The position numbers were made by a program, and so were the translations under genes. The notes beneath the pieces are model-generated. The model was given only the letters and a program-made list of their open reading frames with translations. It made no database searches and had not been told where the DNA came from. Positions 42,542 to 51,988 of a stretch of DNA of 64,000 bases are shown in pieces (positions within the stretch are counted from its first letter, which is position 1; each line of letters begins with the position of its first letter). The DNA is from UBA3069 sp050633465 (GTDB lineage Bacteria > Pseudomonadota > Alphaproteobacteria > Rhodobacterales > Rhodobacteraceae), in NCBI GenBank assembly GCA_050633465.1, contig JBOEGO010000022.1:14883-78882 (forward strand), written 5' to 3'.

Positions 42542-45244
42542 ATGGCGACTTTCAACTTACGTTTTTATACGCTCAATCCGAACGGGGTGTTTTCCAACCA
42601 GACCGGGCAGACCCGCACCTGGAACGGACCGGAAACCGCGACAGGCCGCGCCACGCTCACCGATAATGAAACGGGCATTCAGGGGCTGACGCTGGATGAT
42701 GACAGCGCGGGCGGTGAAACCGCCACCGCCACTGTCACCACGCCCGCGGGCACATCGACCAACGTCAACGTCGACGCCGAAGCGGTCTGGACCCTGCGCG
42801 ACAACGTGACCGGACAGGAATTTCAGGTCTCGATGCTTCAGGTCGAAGGCGGCGGGGCGTCGGGCTATTACACCCTGTCGGAAATCCCGCTGGTGGCCGG
42901 GCGCAGCTATACAACGCTGGCCTATGATTCCAACCCGAACGCGGCGGCGGGCGACATCGCGTTTTCCTATACCGATTACGAACCCGAACCCAACCTTGTG
43001 TCCGGCACCGGCGGCGATGACACCATTGATGCCGCCTATACCGGCGATCCGCAGGGCGACATGGTCGATGGCGGATTTGGCACAGGTCAGGCCACAGGCG
43101 GCAACGGCGATGAAATCGACGCCGCAGCGGGCAATGATATCGTCAACGCAGGCGCGGGCGACGACACCGTTTATGGCGGCGGCGGCAATGACACCATTGA
43201 TGCGGGCACCGGCGATGATGTGGTCTACGGCGACACAGGCGCCGCCCCCGCCACCCCCACAAACGAAGTTCTGGACTGGACCGATCAGGGCGGCAACAAC
43301 ACCAACCTTGCGGGCGGTTTCACCCAGGACACGGGCAATATGGACGTGTCCGTATCGTTCCAGAACAACGGCAACAACAACCCGACCTATCAGGTCAACA
43401 GCGCGGACCCGCAATATGTGGCGGCGGGCGAACCGTTTGATCCCAACTCCTCGCTCTTTCTTTATGGCAATGGCAATAGCGACACCTCGACCACAATCGT
43501 TGATTTCGCCGCACAGCAGGGCAGCGGCATGCAGGACGCGGTCAGCGACCTGTCGTTCCGCATCAATGATGTGGATTGGGGCGCGGGCAACCACACCGAT
43601 ATCATCACGGTCATGGCCTATGATCTGGATGGCAACGCAGTGCCGGTCACCTTTACCACCGGCGGCGGCGATACCGTTTCGGGCAATACCATCACCGCCA
43701 ATCAGGTCGCCGAAAACCCCAATTCCGCAGGCGGCTCGGTGCGCATCGACGTGGCCGGCCCCGTCTCGCAAATCACCGTCTCTTACGCCAACGGTCAGGG
43801 CGGCACGCAGGGCATCTGGGTCACCGATATGCACTTTACCACCATTGCGCAGGTGGCGGGTGATGACAGCATCACGGGCGGCGCGGGCAATGACTCCCTT
43901 TTTGGCGAGGATGGCAACGACACCCTGTCGGGCGGCGACGACAACGATGTGCTGGACGGTGGCAATGGCGCTGACGCCCTGCTGGGCGATGCGGGCGACG
44001 ACACCCTGACCGGAGGCGCGGGCGACGATACGCTGACAGGGGGCGCAGGTGCCGACAACCTCTCGGGCGGCACGGGCATGGATTTCGTCTCCTACGCCGG
44101 CTCCGATGCGGGGGTGAATATCGACCTCTCCACCAATTCCGCATCCGGCGGCCACGCCACCGGCGACACGCTGGCGGGCGGGCTGGATGGCATCATCGGC
44201 TCTGACTGGAACGACACGCTCACAGGTTACGACGCCGAAGGCGCGGATTGGACCAACGTGATCTACGGCGGGTTCGGCAACGACCTGATCGACGGGCGCG
44301 GCGCCAATGACAGCCTTTATGGCGAGGAAGGCAACGACACCCTGATCGGTGGCGCAGGGGCCGACCTGCTCGACGGCGGCGCGGGCGACGATGTGATCTA
44401 TGTCGGCTCCGGCGACACCGCCACCGGCGGCGCGGGCAATGATACCTTCCTGCTCGACCCTGCCAATCTGGGCGGCGGCACCATCACCATCGACGGCTCT
44501 GAAACCGGCGAACCCACTGGCGACACAATAGATTTCGCAGGCCTGCTCGACTGGGAGGACGTGACCTATACCAACACCGACCCCGGCGCGCTGTCCGGCA
44601 CCGCCACCCTGACCGACGGCACCGTCGTCAACTTTTCCAATCTGGAGGACGTGATCATCTGCTTTGCATCCGGCACCCGCATCCTGACCCCGCATGGCCC
44701 CCGCCCCGTTGAAACCCTGCGCCCCGGCGACATGGTCCTGACCCGTGACCACGGTATGCAACCGATCCGCTGGACCGGCCAACGCACCGTGCGCGGCATG
44801 GGCGATTTCGCCCCGATCCGCATCAAATCCGGCGTGATGAACAACGCCCGCGACCTCTGGGTGTCGCCTCAACACCGGATGCTGCACACCTCCTCCGCCG
44901 CCAACCTCTACTTCGACAGCCCCGAGGTCTTCCTGACCGCCAAACACATGGTCGACGGCATCAACATCACGCAGGAATCCCGTGATATGGTCGGCTATCA
45001 CCACATCATGTTCGACCACCACGAGGTCGTCTTTGCCGAAGGCGCCCCATCAGAAAGCTTCCACCCCGGTGCCCAGGGGCTGCGCGCCCTGTCGGATGCA
45101 TCCCGCGCCGACCTGTTCGAAAAATTCCCCGCCCTGCGCTCTGATCCCGACAGCTATGGCGACACCGCCCGCCCCTGCCTGCGCAAATTCGAAACCCGCC
45201 TGCTGACCACGGCCCTGACCATGCCCGATCAACACGCGGCCTAA
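42542..45244 (+). CDS. RTX calcium-binding protein with C-terminal Hint_2 domain
   Basis: A 900-residue acidic, secreted-type protein without a Sec signal. An N-terminal domain (1-150) is followed by three RTX blocks of GGxGxDxhx nonapeptides (about 156-233, 440-514, 574-636), with a beta-rich domain between the first two. A Hint_2 (intein/hedgehog-like) domain begins near 706 with CFASGTRILTPHGPRPVETL, then RPGDMVLTRDHGMQPIRWTG and WVSPQHRMLH. Calcium folding and type I secretion are known for RTX proteins; Hint_2 is common at the ends of Rhodobacterales RTX proteins, and its self-processing is unproven. No T1SS genes are here. ATG 42542 chosen; 16 upstream codons are open but not protein-like. 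Confidence 0.92.
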   Translation: MATFNLRFYTLNPNGVFSNQTGQTRTWNGPETATGRATLTDNETGIQGLTLDDDSAGGETATATVTTPAGTSTNVNVDAEAVWTLRDNVTGQEFQVSMLQVEGGGASGYYTLSEIPLVAGRSYTTLAYDSNPNAAAGDIAFSYTDYEPEPNLVSGTGGDDTIDAAYTGDPQGDMVDGGFGTGQATGGNGDEIDAAAGNDIVNAGAGDDTVYGGGGNDTIDAGTGDDVVYGDTGAAPATPTNEVLDWTDQGGNNTNLAGGFTQDTGNMDVSVSFQNNGNNNPTYQVNSADPQYVAAGEPFDPNSSLFLYGNGNSDTSTTIVDFAAQQGSGMQDAVSDLSFRINDVDWGAGNHTDIITVMAYDLDGNAVPVTFTTGGGDTVSGNTITANQVAENPNSAGGSVRIDVAGPVSQITVSYANGQGGTQGIWVTDMHFTTIAQVAGDDSITGGAGNDSLFGEDGNDTLSGGDDNDVLDGGNGADALLGDAGDDTLTGGAGDDTLTGGAGADNLSGGTGMDFVSYAGSDAGVNIDLSTNSASGGHATGDTLAGGLDGIIGSDWNDTLTGYDAEGADWTNVIYGGFGNDLIDGRGANDSLYGEEGNDTLIGGAGADLLDGGAGDDVIYVGSGDTATGGAGNDTFLLDPANLGGGTITIDGSETGEPTGDTIDFAGLLDWEDVTYTNTDPGALSGTATLTDGTVVNFSNLEDVIICFASGTRILTPHGPRPVETLRPGDMVLTRDHGMQPIRWTGQRTVRGMGDFAPIRIKSGVMNNARDLWVSPQHRMLHTSSAANLYFDSPEVFLTAKHMVDGINITQESRDMVGYHHIMFDHHEVVFAEGAPSESFHPGAQGLRALSDASRADLFEKFPALRSDPDSYGDTARPCLRKFETRLLTTALTMPDQHAA

Positions 45245-45253
45245 TCCAAAGGA

Positions 45254-45270
45254 ATGCGCGTCCCGCGCAT
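45254..45270 (+). terminator. terminator after RTX-Hint gene
   Basis: A 7-bp stem ATGCGCG-TCC-CGCGCAT followed by ACATTTTC, 9 bp after the stop. The 277-bp gap to 45521 otherwise holds only the dispersed element at 45328. Confidence 0.6.
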
Positions 45271-45327
45271 ACATTTTCAGCATTTGCGCTGGCGCGCAGC
45301 AGGCAAAGGCAAGCCTGCGCGCGAGGG

Positions 45328-45358
45328 GGCCAACCCCGTGGGAGTATTTCAAGCAAAA
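45328..45358 (-). repeat. dispersed intergenic element (inverted copy 4)
   Basis: On the minus strand TTTTGCTTGAAATACTCCCA then CGGGGTTGGC. It shares the AAATACTCCC core with the copy at 18611; the flanking arm differs (CACGGGG instead of GCCGGAGG). Confidence 0.4.
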
Positions 45359-45521
45359 TCAGATACTTGCGCAGGTCGACCCATTCCACTTGCCACGAAT
45401 GCTCAAATCAGGCGCGACCGCGGGCGAAACCCCCGAATAGATGCGACACCCCGCCAGGCATCCCCAAAAACAGCGCGGCGCCAGCCGCACCGCTCAATCC
45501 CACCGCAGATTACAGGCGAAA

Positions 45522-46313
45522 TCAAACAGCGGCCAATGCCGCGCCCGCTTTGGCCCCGGCCCAGTCATGCACCGCCCGCCCGAAGGCCGTGAACAAAGGC
45601 CGCGACACCGGATCGCAATCGGCGTTCCATTCGGGATGCCACTGCACCGACAGGGTAAACCCCGGCGCATCCTTGATATAAATCGCCTCGGGCGTGCCGT
45701 CGGGCGCATGGCCCTCCACCACGACCCGCGCCCCGGCGCGTTTGATCCCCTGCCCGTGCAGCGTGTTGGTCATCACCTCATCCGCGCCCATCAACTGATG
45801 AAACACACCGCCGGTGGTAAATGTCACCTTGTGGCGCAGGGCAAATTTTTCCTCGATGGTGCCGTCGGGCGGCATCCGGTGGTTCATCCGCCCCGGCAGG
45901 TCGCGGATTTCAGGGTATAGCGACCCGCCCATCGCCACGTTCACCTCTTGGAAACCACGGCAAATGCCCAAAAACGGCTGGCCGCGTTCGACACAGGCGC
46001 GCACCAATGGCAGGGTGATGGCATCGCGCGCCCGATCGAATGCTCCATGCGCCTCGGTCTCGGGCTCGCCGTATTCCTCGGGGTGCACATTGGGCCGCCC
46101 GCCGGTCAGCAAAAACCCGTCGCAGGCCTGCAACAGCTCATCCACCGACACATATCGCGGATCGGCGGCAATCAATAACGGCATGCAGTCGGCCACACAG
46201 GCCACCGCCTCGGTGTTCATCGCCCCGCCCGCATGGGCCGGATAGCTGTCATTGATCAAATGATGGTTGCCAATAATCCCGACGATCGGTCGGCTTTTCA
46301 GGGGCCGTTTCAT
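45522..46313 (-). CDS. class-I glutamine-amidotransferase-like hydrolase, peptidase C26 (PuuD-like)
   Basis: A 263-residue protein with the triad of the C26 family: nucleophile Cys in FLGICRGFQEVNVAMGG near 120, and the His-x-Glu pair in SVQWHPEWNADCD near 235. LLTGGRPNVHPEEYGEP is the conserved oxyanion-side loop. These enzymes hydrolyse gamma-glutamyl amides such as gamma-glutamyl-GABA in polyamine degradation. No other puu genes lie nearby, so the substrate is uncertain. ATG 46313 follows AGGACA. It lies 115 bp downstream of the HbpS-like gene on the same strand. Confidence 0.87.
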   Translation of the reverse strand: MKRPLKSRPIVGIIGNHHLINDSYPAHAGGAMNTEAVACVADCMPLLIAADPRYVSVDELLQACDGFLLTGGRPNVHPEEYGEPETEAHGAFDRARDAITLPLVRACVERGQPFLGICRGFQEVNVAMGGSLYPEIRDLPGRMNHRMPPDGTIEEKFALRHKVTFTTGGVFHQLMGADEVMTNTLHGQGIKRAGARVVVEGHAPDGTPEAIYIKDAPGFTLSVQWHPEWNADCDPVSRPLFTAFGRAVHDWAGAKAGAALAAV

Positions 46314-46428
46314 AATTGTCCTGCCTTTTGCACGCCTTTCCTTAATATAGCGTAGCAATCGTCAAGAAAACACCAATCGCCAAAACGGCACCCCGCGTCA
46401 CCGCACAGGATGCCTGATTTTCCGGCAA

Positions 46429-46854
46429 TCAAGGCTCGCCAACCAGCCCCGCACCCTCGATTCCGGCCAGTGCTGCGGCCTCGTCATTGTCGGATGTGTC
46501 GCCCGAAACGCCCACCGCGCCGATCAACCGGCCACGGCTGTCGCGCAACAAAACGCCGCCCGGCACCGGCACCATCTGCCCCCCGAACACCCCGTTGGCG
46601 GCGGCGATGAAATAGGCCTGCGCCTCGGCCCGCGCCATCTGCGCGCGCCCCGCCATGCCCAACATCACCGCGCCATATGCCTTGCCCTGCGCGATGCCGA
46701 ACCGGCCCGCGCTGGCCCCGTCCTGTCGCTCAAACGCCACCACATGGCCGCCCGCATCCAACACCACACAGGCCAGCGGCTTCATCTCTGCCGCCTTGCC
46801 TGCGTCAAAAGCCTTTGAAATGATCCGCTTTGCCTTGTTCAATGTCACCGACAT
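46429..46854 (-). CDS. GlcG/HbpS family protein
   Basis: A 141-residue single-domain protein of the GlcG/HbpS (DUF336) family: ACVVLDAGGHVVAFERQDGA, GKAYGAVMLGM, VPVPGGVLLRDSRGRLIGAV and GVSGDTSDNDEAAA are characteristic. In Escherichia coli GlcG is encoded in the glc operon beside malate synthase G, as here, where it lies 26 bp downstream of glcB on the same strand. Some family members bind heme or cobalamin; others have unknown roles in glycolate metabolism. ATG 46854; cytosolic. The conserved link to glyoxylate metabolism is the best clue. Confidence 0.88.
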   Translation of the reverse strand: MSVTLNKAKRIISKAFDAGKAAEMKPLACVVLDAGGHVVAFERQDGASAGRFGIAQGKAYGAVMLGMAGRAQMARAEAQAYFIAAANGVFGGQMVPVPGGVLLRDSRGRLIGAVGVSGDTSDNDEAAALAGIEGAGLVGEP

Positions 46855-46880
46855 GATTATCCCCTTTTATCCGATTGAAT

Positions 46881-49013
46881 TTACTGTGCTTTTGCCACTT
46901 GCCGCCAGTGATGCAACAATGGCTCGGTATATCCGGATGGCTGCGAAACCCCTTCGAATACCAGCGCCGAGGCCGCGCGAAATGCAGGCCCGTCAAACGC
47001 AGGTGCCATCGGAATATACGCCCCATCCCCCGCATTCTGGCGGTCCACCACGGCGGCCATCTTCTCCAGCGCGGCCTGCACCTGATCGCGGCTGACCACC
47101 CCGTGATGCAACCAGTTCGCCAATGCCTGCGATGAAATCCGGCAGGTCGCGCGGTCCTCCATCAGGCCGACATCATGGATGTCGGGCACCTTGGAACAGC
47201 CGACCCCCTGATCCACCCAACGCACCACATAACCCAAAATCCCCTGCGCATTATTCTCGATCTCGCGGGTGATTTCCGCGTCCGACAGGTTGCGCCCGTG
47301 CATCACCGGAATGGTCAACAGATCCGCCAGCGTGCCACGCGGCCCGCCCTTGGCCAGTTGATCCTGCACCGCGCCCACGTCCACACTATGGTAATGCGTC
47401 GCATGCAGGGTTGCCGCCGTGGGCGATGGCACCCAGGCGCAATTCGCCCCCGCCTCGGGGTGGCCGATCTTGGCCTCCAGCATCTCGGCCATACGGTCGG
47501 GCATCGCCCACATGCCCTTGCCGATCTGCGCACGGCCCCGCAACCCGCAGGCCAGACCGATATCAACATTGCGATCCTCATAGGATGCAATCCATGGCGT
47601 CGCCTTCATCTCGCCCTTGGGCAGGAATGCACCCGCCTCCATGCCGGTGTGAATTTCATCGCCGGTGCGGTCCAGAAACCCGGTGTTGATAAACGCAACG
47701 CGGTCCTTGGCGGCGCGAATACACTCTGCCAGATTGACCGAAGTCCGCCGCTCCTCGTCCATGATCCCCATTTTCACGGTGTTCCGCGGCAGGCCCAGAA
47801 TATCCTCGACCATGGCGAACAAACGATCCGAAAATGCCACCTCCTCTGGCCCGTGCATCTTGGGTTTCACAATATAAACCGACCCTTGGGTCGAATTGCG
47901 CCCCGCCTCGATGTCGTGCATCGCGATCATCACGCTGCACAGCGCGTCCAGCAATCCCTCGCCGATCTCGGCGCCACCGGCGTCCAGCACCGCCGGTGTG
48001 GTCATCAAATGCCCGACGTTGCGCACCAACATCAGCGAACGCCCCTTTAACACCAGCGGCTGACCATCCGCGCCGGTGAATTCCAGATCATCCGCCAGTT
48101 TGCGGGTGAACATGCGCCCGCCCTTTTGCACATCCTCGGCCAGATCGCCGCGCATCAGGCCCAACCAGTTGCCATAGGCCAGCGCCTTGTCCGGCCCATC
48201 CACCGCCGCCACGGAATCCTCGCAATCCATGATGGTGGACAGGGCCGATTCCAGCCGGATATCCGATACGCCAGCCTTGTCCGCCGCGCCGATATCCGAC
48301 CCCGCATTCACATCAATAATGATGTGCAACCCGTTGTGGCGCAGCACAATTGCCTCGGGCGCGCCCTCGCCCCCGCCATAGCCGACAAAACAGGCAGGAT
48401 CAGCCAGCCGCAAACCGCCCGCATCCAAGCCGCCTGCCACCCGCAGATACCCGATATCCGCCCATGACCCGCCATCCAGCGGCACGGCACGGTCCAGAAA
48501 ATCGCGACCCCATGCGATCACCCGCGCCCCGCGCGCGCCATCATACCCGCCGCCCGCAGGCAAATCGCCCAAGGCATCGGTGCCATAAAGCGCATCATAG
48601 AGTGACCCCCAACGCGCATTGGCAGCGTTCAACGCGAACCGCGCATTGGTGATCGGCACAACCAGCTGCGGGCCCGCAACGCTGGCAATTTCAGGGTCCA
48701 CATCATCAGTGCCGATGCTGAATTGCGGTCCCTCGGGAATCAGATACCCGATCTCTGTTAAAAAATCCTTATATGCGGCGGCATCAATTTCGGCCCCCTT
48801 GCGCGTGCGGTGCCAGTTGTCCAATTTGGCCTGCATTTCGTCACGCACCGCCAGCAACCGCCGATTTTCCGGTCCCAGTTCGGTCACGATCCGCGCCAGA
48901 CCGGCCCAGAACGCCTCCGCCGCAATGCCCGTGCCGGGCAGCGCCCGCGCCTCGATGAATTCGGCCAGCGTTGCATCCACTGCCAAACCGTTTCTGGTGA
49001 TCCGTTGTGTCAT
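46881..49013 (-). CDS. glcB: malate synthase G
   Basis: A 710-residue monomeric malate synthase that condenses glyoxylate with acetyl-CoA. Motifs: TIMDCEDSVAAVDGPDKALA (Mg-binding Asp/Glu region), NVGHLMTTPAVLDAGG, GIMDEERRTSVNLAECIRAA (acidic catalytic region), VAFINTGFLDRTGDEIHT, AGANCAWVPSPTAATLHATH and RISSQALANWLHHGVV (base region). Length and TLHATHY signature match isoform G rather than the shorter A. ATG 49013 has GGAGAGG upstream; an upstream in-frame extension is rejected. Forms a probable operon with the GlcG-like gene. Divergent from pepN with an inverted repeat at 49081. Confidence 0.97.
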   Translation of the reverse strand: MTQRITRNGLAVDATLAEFIEARALPGTGIAAEAFWAGLARIVTELGPENRRLLAVRDEMQAKLDNWHRTRKGAEIDAAAYKDFLTEIGYLIPEGPQFSIGTDDVDPEIASVAGPQLVVPITNARFALNAANARWGSLYDALYGTDALGDLPAGGGYDGARGARVIAWGRDFLDRAVPLDGGSWADIGYLRVAGGLDAGGLRLADPACFVGYGGGEGAPEAIVLRHNGLHIIIDVNAGSDIGAADKAGVSDIRLESALSTIMDCEDSVAAVDGPDKALAYGNWLGLMRGDLAEDVQKGGRMFTRKLADDLEFTGADGQPLVLKGRSLMLVRNVGHLMTTPAVLDAGGAEIGEGLLDALCSVMIAMHDIEAGRNSTQGSVYIVKPKMHGPEEVAFSDRLFAMVEDILGLPRNTVKMGIMDEERRTSVNLAECIRAAKDRVAFINTGFLDRTGDEIHTGMEAGAFLPKGEMKATPWIASYEDRNVDIGLACGLRGRAQIGKGMWAMPDRMAEMLEAKIGHPEAGANCAWVPSPTAATLHATHYHSVDVGAVQDQLAKGGPRGTLADLLTIPVMHGRNLSDAEITREIENNAQGILGYVVRWVDQGVGCSKVPDIHDVGLMEDRATCRISSQALANWLHHGVVSRDQVQAALEKMAAVVDRQNAGDGAYIPMAPAFDGPAFRAASALVFEGVSQPSGYTEPLLHHWRQVAKAQ

Positions 49014-49080
49014 CTGACCTCTCCAAATGCAGTCGCGTCGCTCCACGATTAGCGCCAAAGTTTCCGATAGGCAACAAGTG

Positions 49081-49099
49081 TGGTCATAAAATATTACCA
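49081..49099. promoter_or_regulatory. inverted repeat in glcB upstream region
   Basis: TGGTcATA-AAA-TATtACCA: 8-bp arms with one mismatch, 68 bp upstream of the glcB start in the 282-bp glcB-pepN divergent gap. TGGT...ACCA ends resemble the sites of GntR-type regulators (GlcC/PdhR class), but no regulator gene is near. I see no other structure in this gap. Confidence 0.4.
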
Positions 49100-49295
49100 A
49101 TTACCCCAAAACCATGGATTCACCCCCCTGAAACTATGGAATCTATGGAAACCGCGCCCGTTTCATACGCTTTTCTACGGGCATTCTAATGCCAGACGCG
49201 GTGGCGCATAGCTGCAGTTTCCGGCGCAACCGCCCATTGCGGCCCCGCCCGCATCCCCCTAGGTTTACCCCGAAATCCGGACAAGGAACGCCCCG

Positions 49296-51833
49296 ATGAA
49301 AGATGCCAGCCCGCAGACGATTCACCTGTCAGATTACCAACCGCCCAATTGGTTGATCGCCTCCACGCATCTGACATTCCGCCTGTCGCCCGATGCCACC
49401 CGCGTGCTGTCGCGGATCGAATTCCTGCCCAACCCTGCGGCGCAGTCACATGAATTTTTCCTTCACGGTGAGGGGCTTAACCTGATTGATGCGCGGATCA
49501 ACGGCGCCCGTGTTCCCGTGGTCGCGACCAAACAGGGGCTGACATGCCCCGTGCCCGAGGGGCCGTTCACCTGGGAATGCGAGGTCGAAATAAACCCCGC
49601 CGCCAACACCGCCCTCGAGGGGCTGTATCTGTCAAACGGCATGTTCTGCACCCAATGCGAGGCCGAAGGGTTTCGCAAAATCACCTATTATCCCGATCGT
49701 CCCGATGTGATGACCACCTTCACCGTCCGGATCGAAGGCGACTATCCGGTGCTGCTGTCCAATGGCAACCCTACTACATCTGGTGATGGGTGGGCCGAAT
49801 GGCACGACCCATGGCCCAAACCGGCCTATTTATTTGCCTTGGTCGCGGGCGATCTGCTGGCCCACCCCGATAGTTTCACAACCATGTCCGGCCGCAAGGT
49901 CGATCTTAACATTTATGTTCGCCCCGGTGACGAAGGTAAATGCGCCTTTGGCATGGAAGCATTGAAGAAATCCATGAAGTGGGACGAGGATAAATACGGG
50001 CGCGAATATGATCTGGATATCTTCAATATCGTGGCCGTGGATGATTTCAACATGGGTGCGATGGAAAACAAGGGATTGAACATATTCAACTCATCCTGCG
50101 TTTTATCCTCGGAAGAGACCTCTACAGATGCAAATTTCGAACGTATCGAGGCAATCATCGCGCATGAGTATTTTCACAACTGGACAGGCAACCGCATCAC
50201 CTGTCGCGACTGGTTCCAGCTGTGCCTGAAGGAGGGATTGACCGTTTATCGGGACAGTCAGTTCACCTCGGATATGCGCTCTGCCCCCGTGAAACGTATT
50301 AACGATGTGATTGACCTGCGCGCCCGCCAGTTCCGCGAGGACAACGGCCCGCTTGCGCACCCTGTCAGGCCGGAATCCTTTCAGGAAATCAACAACTTCT
50401 ACACTGCCACCGTCTATGAAAAAGGTGCCGAGGTGATCGGTATGCTGAAAACATTGGTCGGGGATGCCGCCTATTACAAAGCCGTCGATCTTTACTTTTC
50501 GCGCCACGATGGCGATGCCGCCACGATCGAGGATTGGCTGCGCGTGTTCGAGGATTCAACAGGCCGCGATTTGTCCCGGTTCAAATTGTGGTATTCCCAA
50601 TCAGGAACCCCAAGGGTCAAGGTGACGGAAAGCTTTAACAACGGCAAATACACCCTTGAATTCAAACAGAAAAACAAAAATGAAAACGCCCTGCCGCAGG
50701 TGATCCCCATTGCTGTTGGCTTACTTTCCCCTGATGGCAAAGAAGTGCAACCAACGATGATCTGCGAACTGACTGAACAAACACAGTCATTTGTTTTCAA
50801 TGACTTGGAAGTCAAACCTGTTCCATCCATCCTGCGGGGGTTTTCTGCCCCCGTCATTCTGGAACGGCAGCAAACCAACGCAGAGCGCGCCTTTTTACTG
50901 GCCCATGATACCGACCCTTTCAACAGGTGGGAATCGGGGCAAGCCCTTGCGCGGGACACGCTGTGCCGCATGACCAATGGCGCGGCCCCCGACCCGTTGT
51001 TGCTGGACGCATTGCGCGATTTGGCCCGTGACGAAACCCAAGATCCCGCGTTTCGCGCCCTTGCCCTGGCATTGCCCACATCGGATGACATCGCGCAAAC
51101 CCTGTTTGACACGGGCGAGGTGCCAGACCCCGCCAAGATCCATCAGGCCCGTGAAACATTGCTCGATGCCATTTGCGACCACCTGCAATCAGAACTTGAA
51201 GATATCTATAAAAACCATAAAGTTTCAGGATCTTACCAGCCGAATGCCGCGCAATCCGCATCCCGCGCGTTGACCAATCGCGCGCTTTCCCTGCTGTCGC
51301 GCCGTGATGGTGGCGCTCTTGCACAGGCACAATTTGACGGCGCGACCGACATGACCCAGCAACTTGCCGGCTTTGCCGCATTGCTGGACAGCGGCAATGG
51401 CGCCGCAGCGGTTTCTGCCTTTTACAGCCAGTGGAAAGACGACCGTCTGGTGATCGACAAATGGTTCGCGCTGCAGGTCGGGCACGCCACCCCCGACACC
51501 CTGATCGACATTGCTAACACACTGACCAAACACCCTGATTTCAACATGAAGAACCCAAATCGGTTCCGTGCCCTGTTTGGTGCATTGGCCGGTCACCACG
51601 CCGGTTTTCACCATGTTTCCGGTCAGGGGTATGACTTGCTTGCCGATTGGCTGATCCGGCTGGACCCGATCAACCCCCAAACCACAGCGCGTATGATGTC
51701 ATCCTTTGCCACGTTCCGGCGCTACGATTCGACCCGCCAGTCCAAGGCAAAGGCGGCGCTTGAACGCATCGCATCATCACCGGACCTGTCGCCCGACACC
51801 GGCGAAATGGTCGGCCGCATTTTGCAGGGCTAA
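49296..51833 (+). CDS. pepN: aminopeptidase N (M1 family)
   Basis: An 845-residue M1 metallo-aminopeptidase that removes N-terminal residues from peptides in the cytoplasm. Exopeptidase motif GAMENKGLNIF near 252, and the zinc motif HEYFHNWTGNRITCRDWFQL near 290 with the third ligand Glu in LKEGLTVYRD. The C-terminal helical domain (ending GEMVGRILQG) matches bacterial PepN of the Escherichia coli type. Full length. The codon usage around 50560-51600 looks less GC-skewed than flanking genes but with no break in homology. Confidence 0.97.
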   Translation: MKDASPQTIHLSDYQPPNWLIASTHLTFRLSPDATRVLSRIEFLPNPAAQSHEFFLHGEGLNLIDARINGARVPVVATKQGLTCPVPEGPFTWECEVEINPAANTALEGLYLSNGMFCTQCEAEGFRKITYYPDRPDVMTTFTVRIEGDYPVLLSNGNPTTSGDGWAEWHDPWPKPAYLFALVAGDLLAHPDSFTTMSGRKVDLNIYVRPGDEGKCAFGMEALKKSMKWDEDKYGREYDLDIFNIVAVDDFNMGAMENKGLNIFNSSCVLSSEETSTDANFERIEAIIAHEYFHNWTGNRITCRDWFQLCLKEGLTVYRDSQFTSDMRSAPVKRINDVIDLRARQFREDNGPLAHPVRPESFQEINNFYTATVYEKGAEVIGMLKTLVGDAAYYKAVDLYFSRHDGDAATIEDWLRVFEDSTGRDLSRFKLWYSQSGTPRVKVTESFNNGKYTLEFKQKNKNENALPQVIPIAVGLLSPDGKEVQPTMICELTEQTQSFVFNDLEVKPVPSILRGFSAPVILERQQTNAERAFLLAHDTDPFNRWESGQALARDTLCRMTNGAAPDPLLLDALRDLARDETQDPAFRALALALPTSDDIAQTLFDTGEVPDPAKIHQARETLLDAICDHLQSELEDIYKNHKVSGSYQPNAAQSASRALTNRALSLLSRRDGGALAQAQFDGATDMTQQLAGFAALLDSGNGAAAVSAFYSQWKDDRLVIDKWFALQVGHATPDTLIDIANTLTKHPDFNMKNPNRFRALFGALAGHHAGFHHVSGQGYDLLADWLIRLDPINPQTTARMMSSFATFRRYDSTRQSKAKAALERIASSPDLSPDTGEMVGRILQG

Positions 51834-51859
51834 CCACAAACCCGCCCTGCTTGATTGCC

Positions 51860-51879
51860 TGCCCCGATGCCCCGGGGCA
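51860..51879 (+). terminator. hairpin after pepN
   Basis: A 7-bp stem TGCCCCG / CGGGGCA with a 6-base loop, 27 bp after the stop; no T-run. Confidence 0.35.
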
Positions 51880-51925
51880 GCAAGACCCATAGCGGCGCAG
51901 CCATCACCATACCAGTTTCGCACGC

Positions 51926-51955
51926 TTGACCGCACCTGCCAATAACCCATAGAAT
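51926..51955 (+). promoter_or_regulatory. predicted promoter before the 51989 gene
   Basis: TTGACC (-35, 51926-51931), 18-bp spacer, TAGAAT (-10, 51950-51955), both 5 of 6 to consensus. It is 34 bp upstream of the ATG. Confidence 0.45.
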
Positions 51956-51988
51956 TCCGACAGTTATATTGTATTAGTGAGTCCCCTC

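Noticed and set aside
42557..45022. Very long open frame antisense to the RTX-Hint gene
   Set aside because: It mirrors the repetitive, codon-biased RTX sequence; the product is rich in short Gly/Ala/Val/His repeats with no domain, and there is no ribosome site. The sense protein has clear RTX and Hint motifs.
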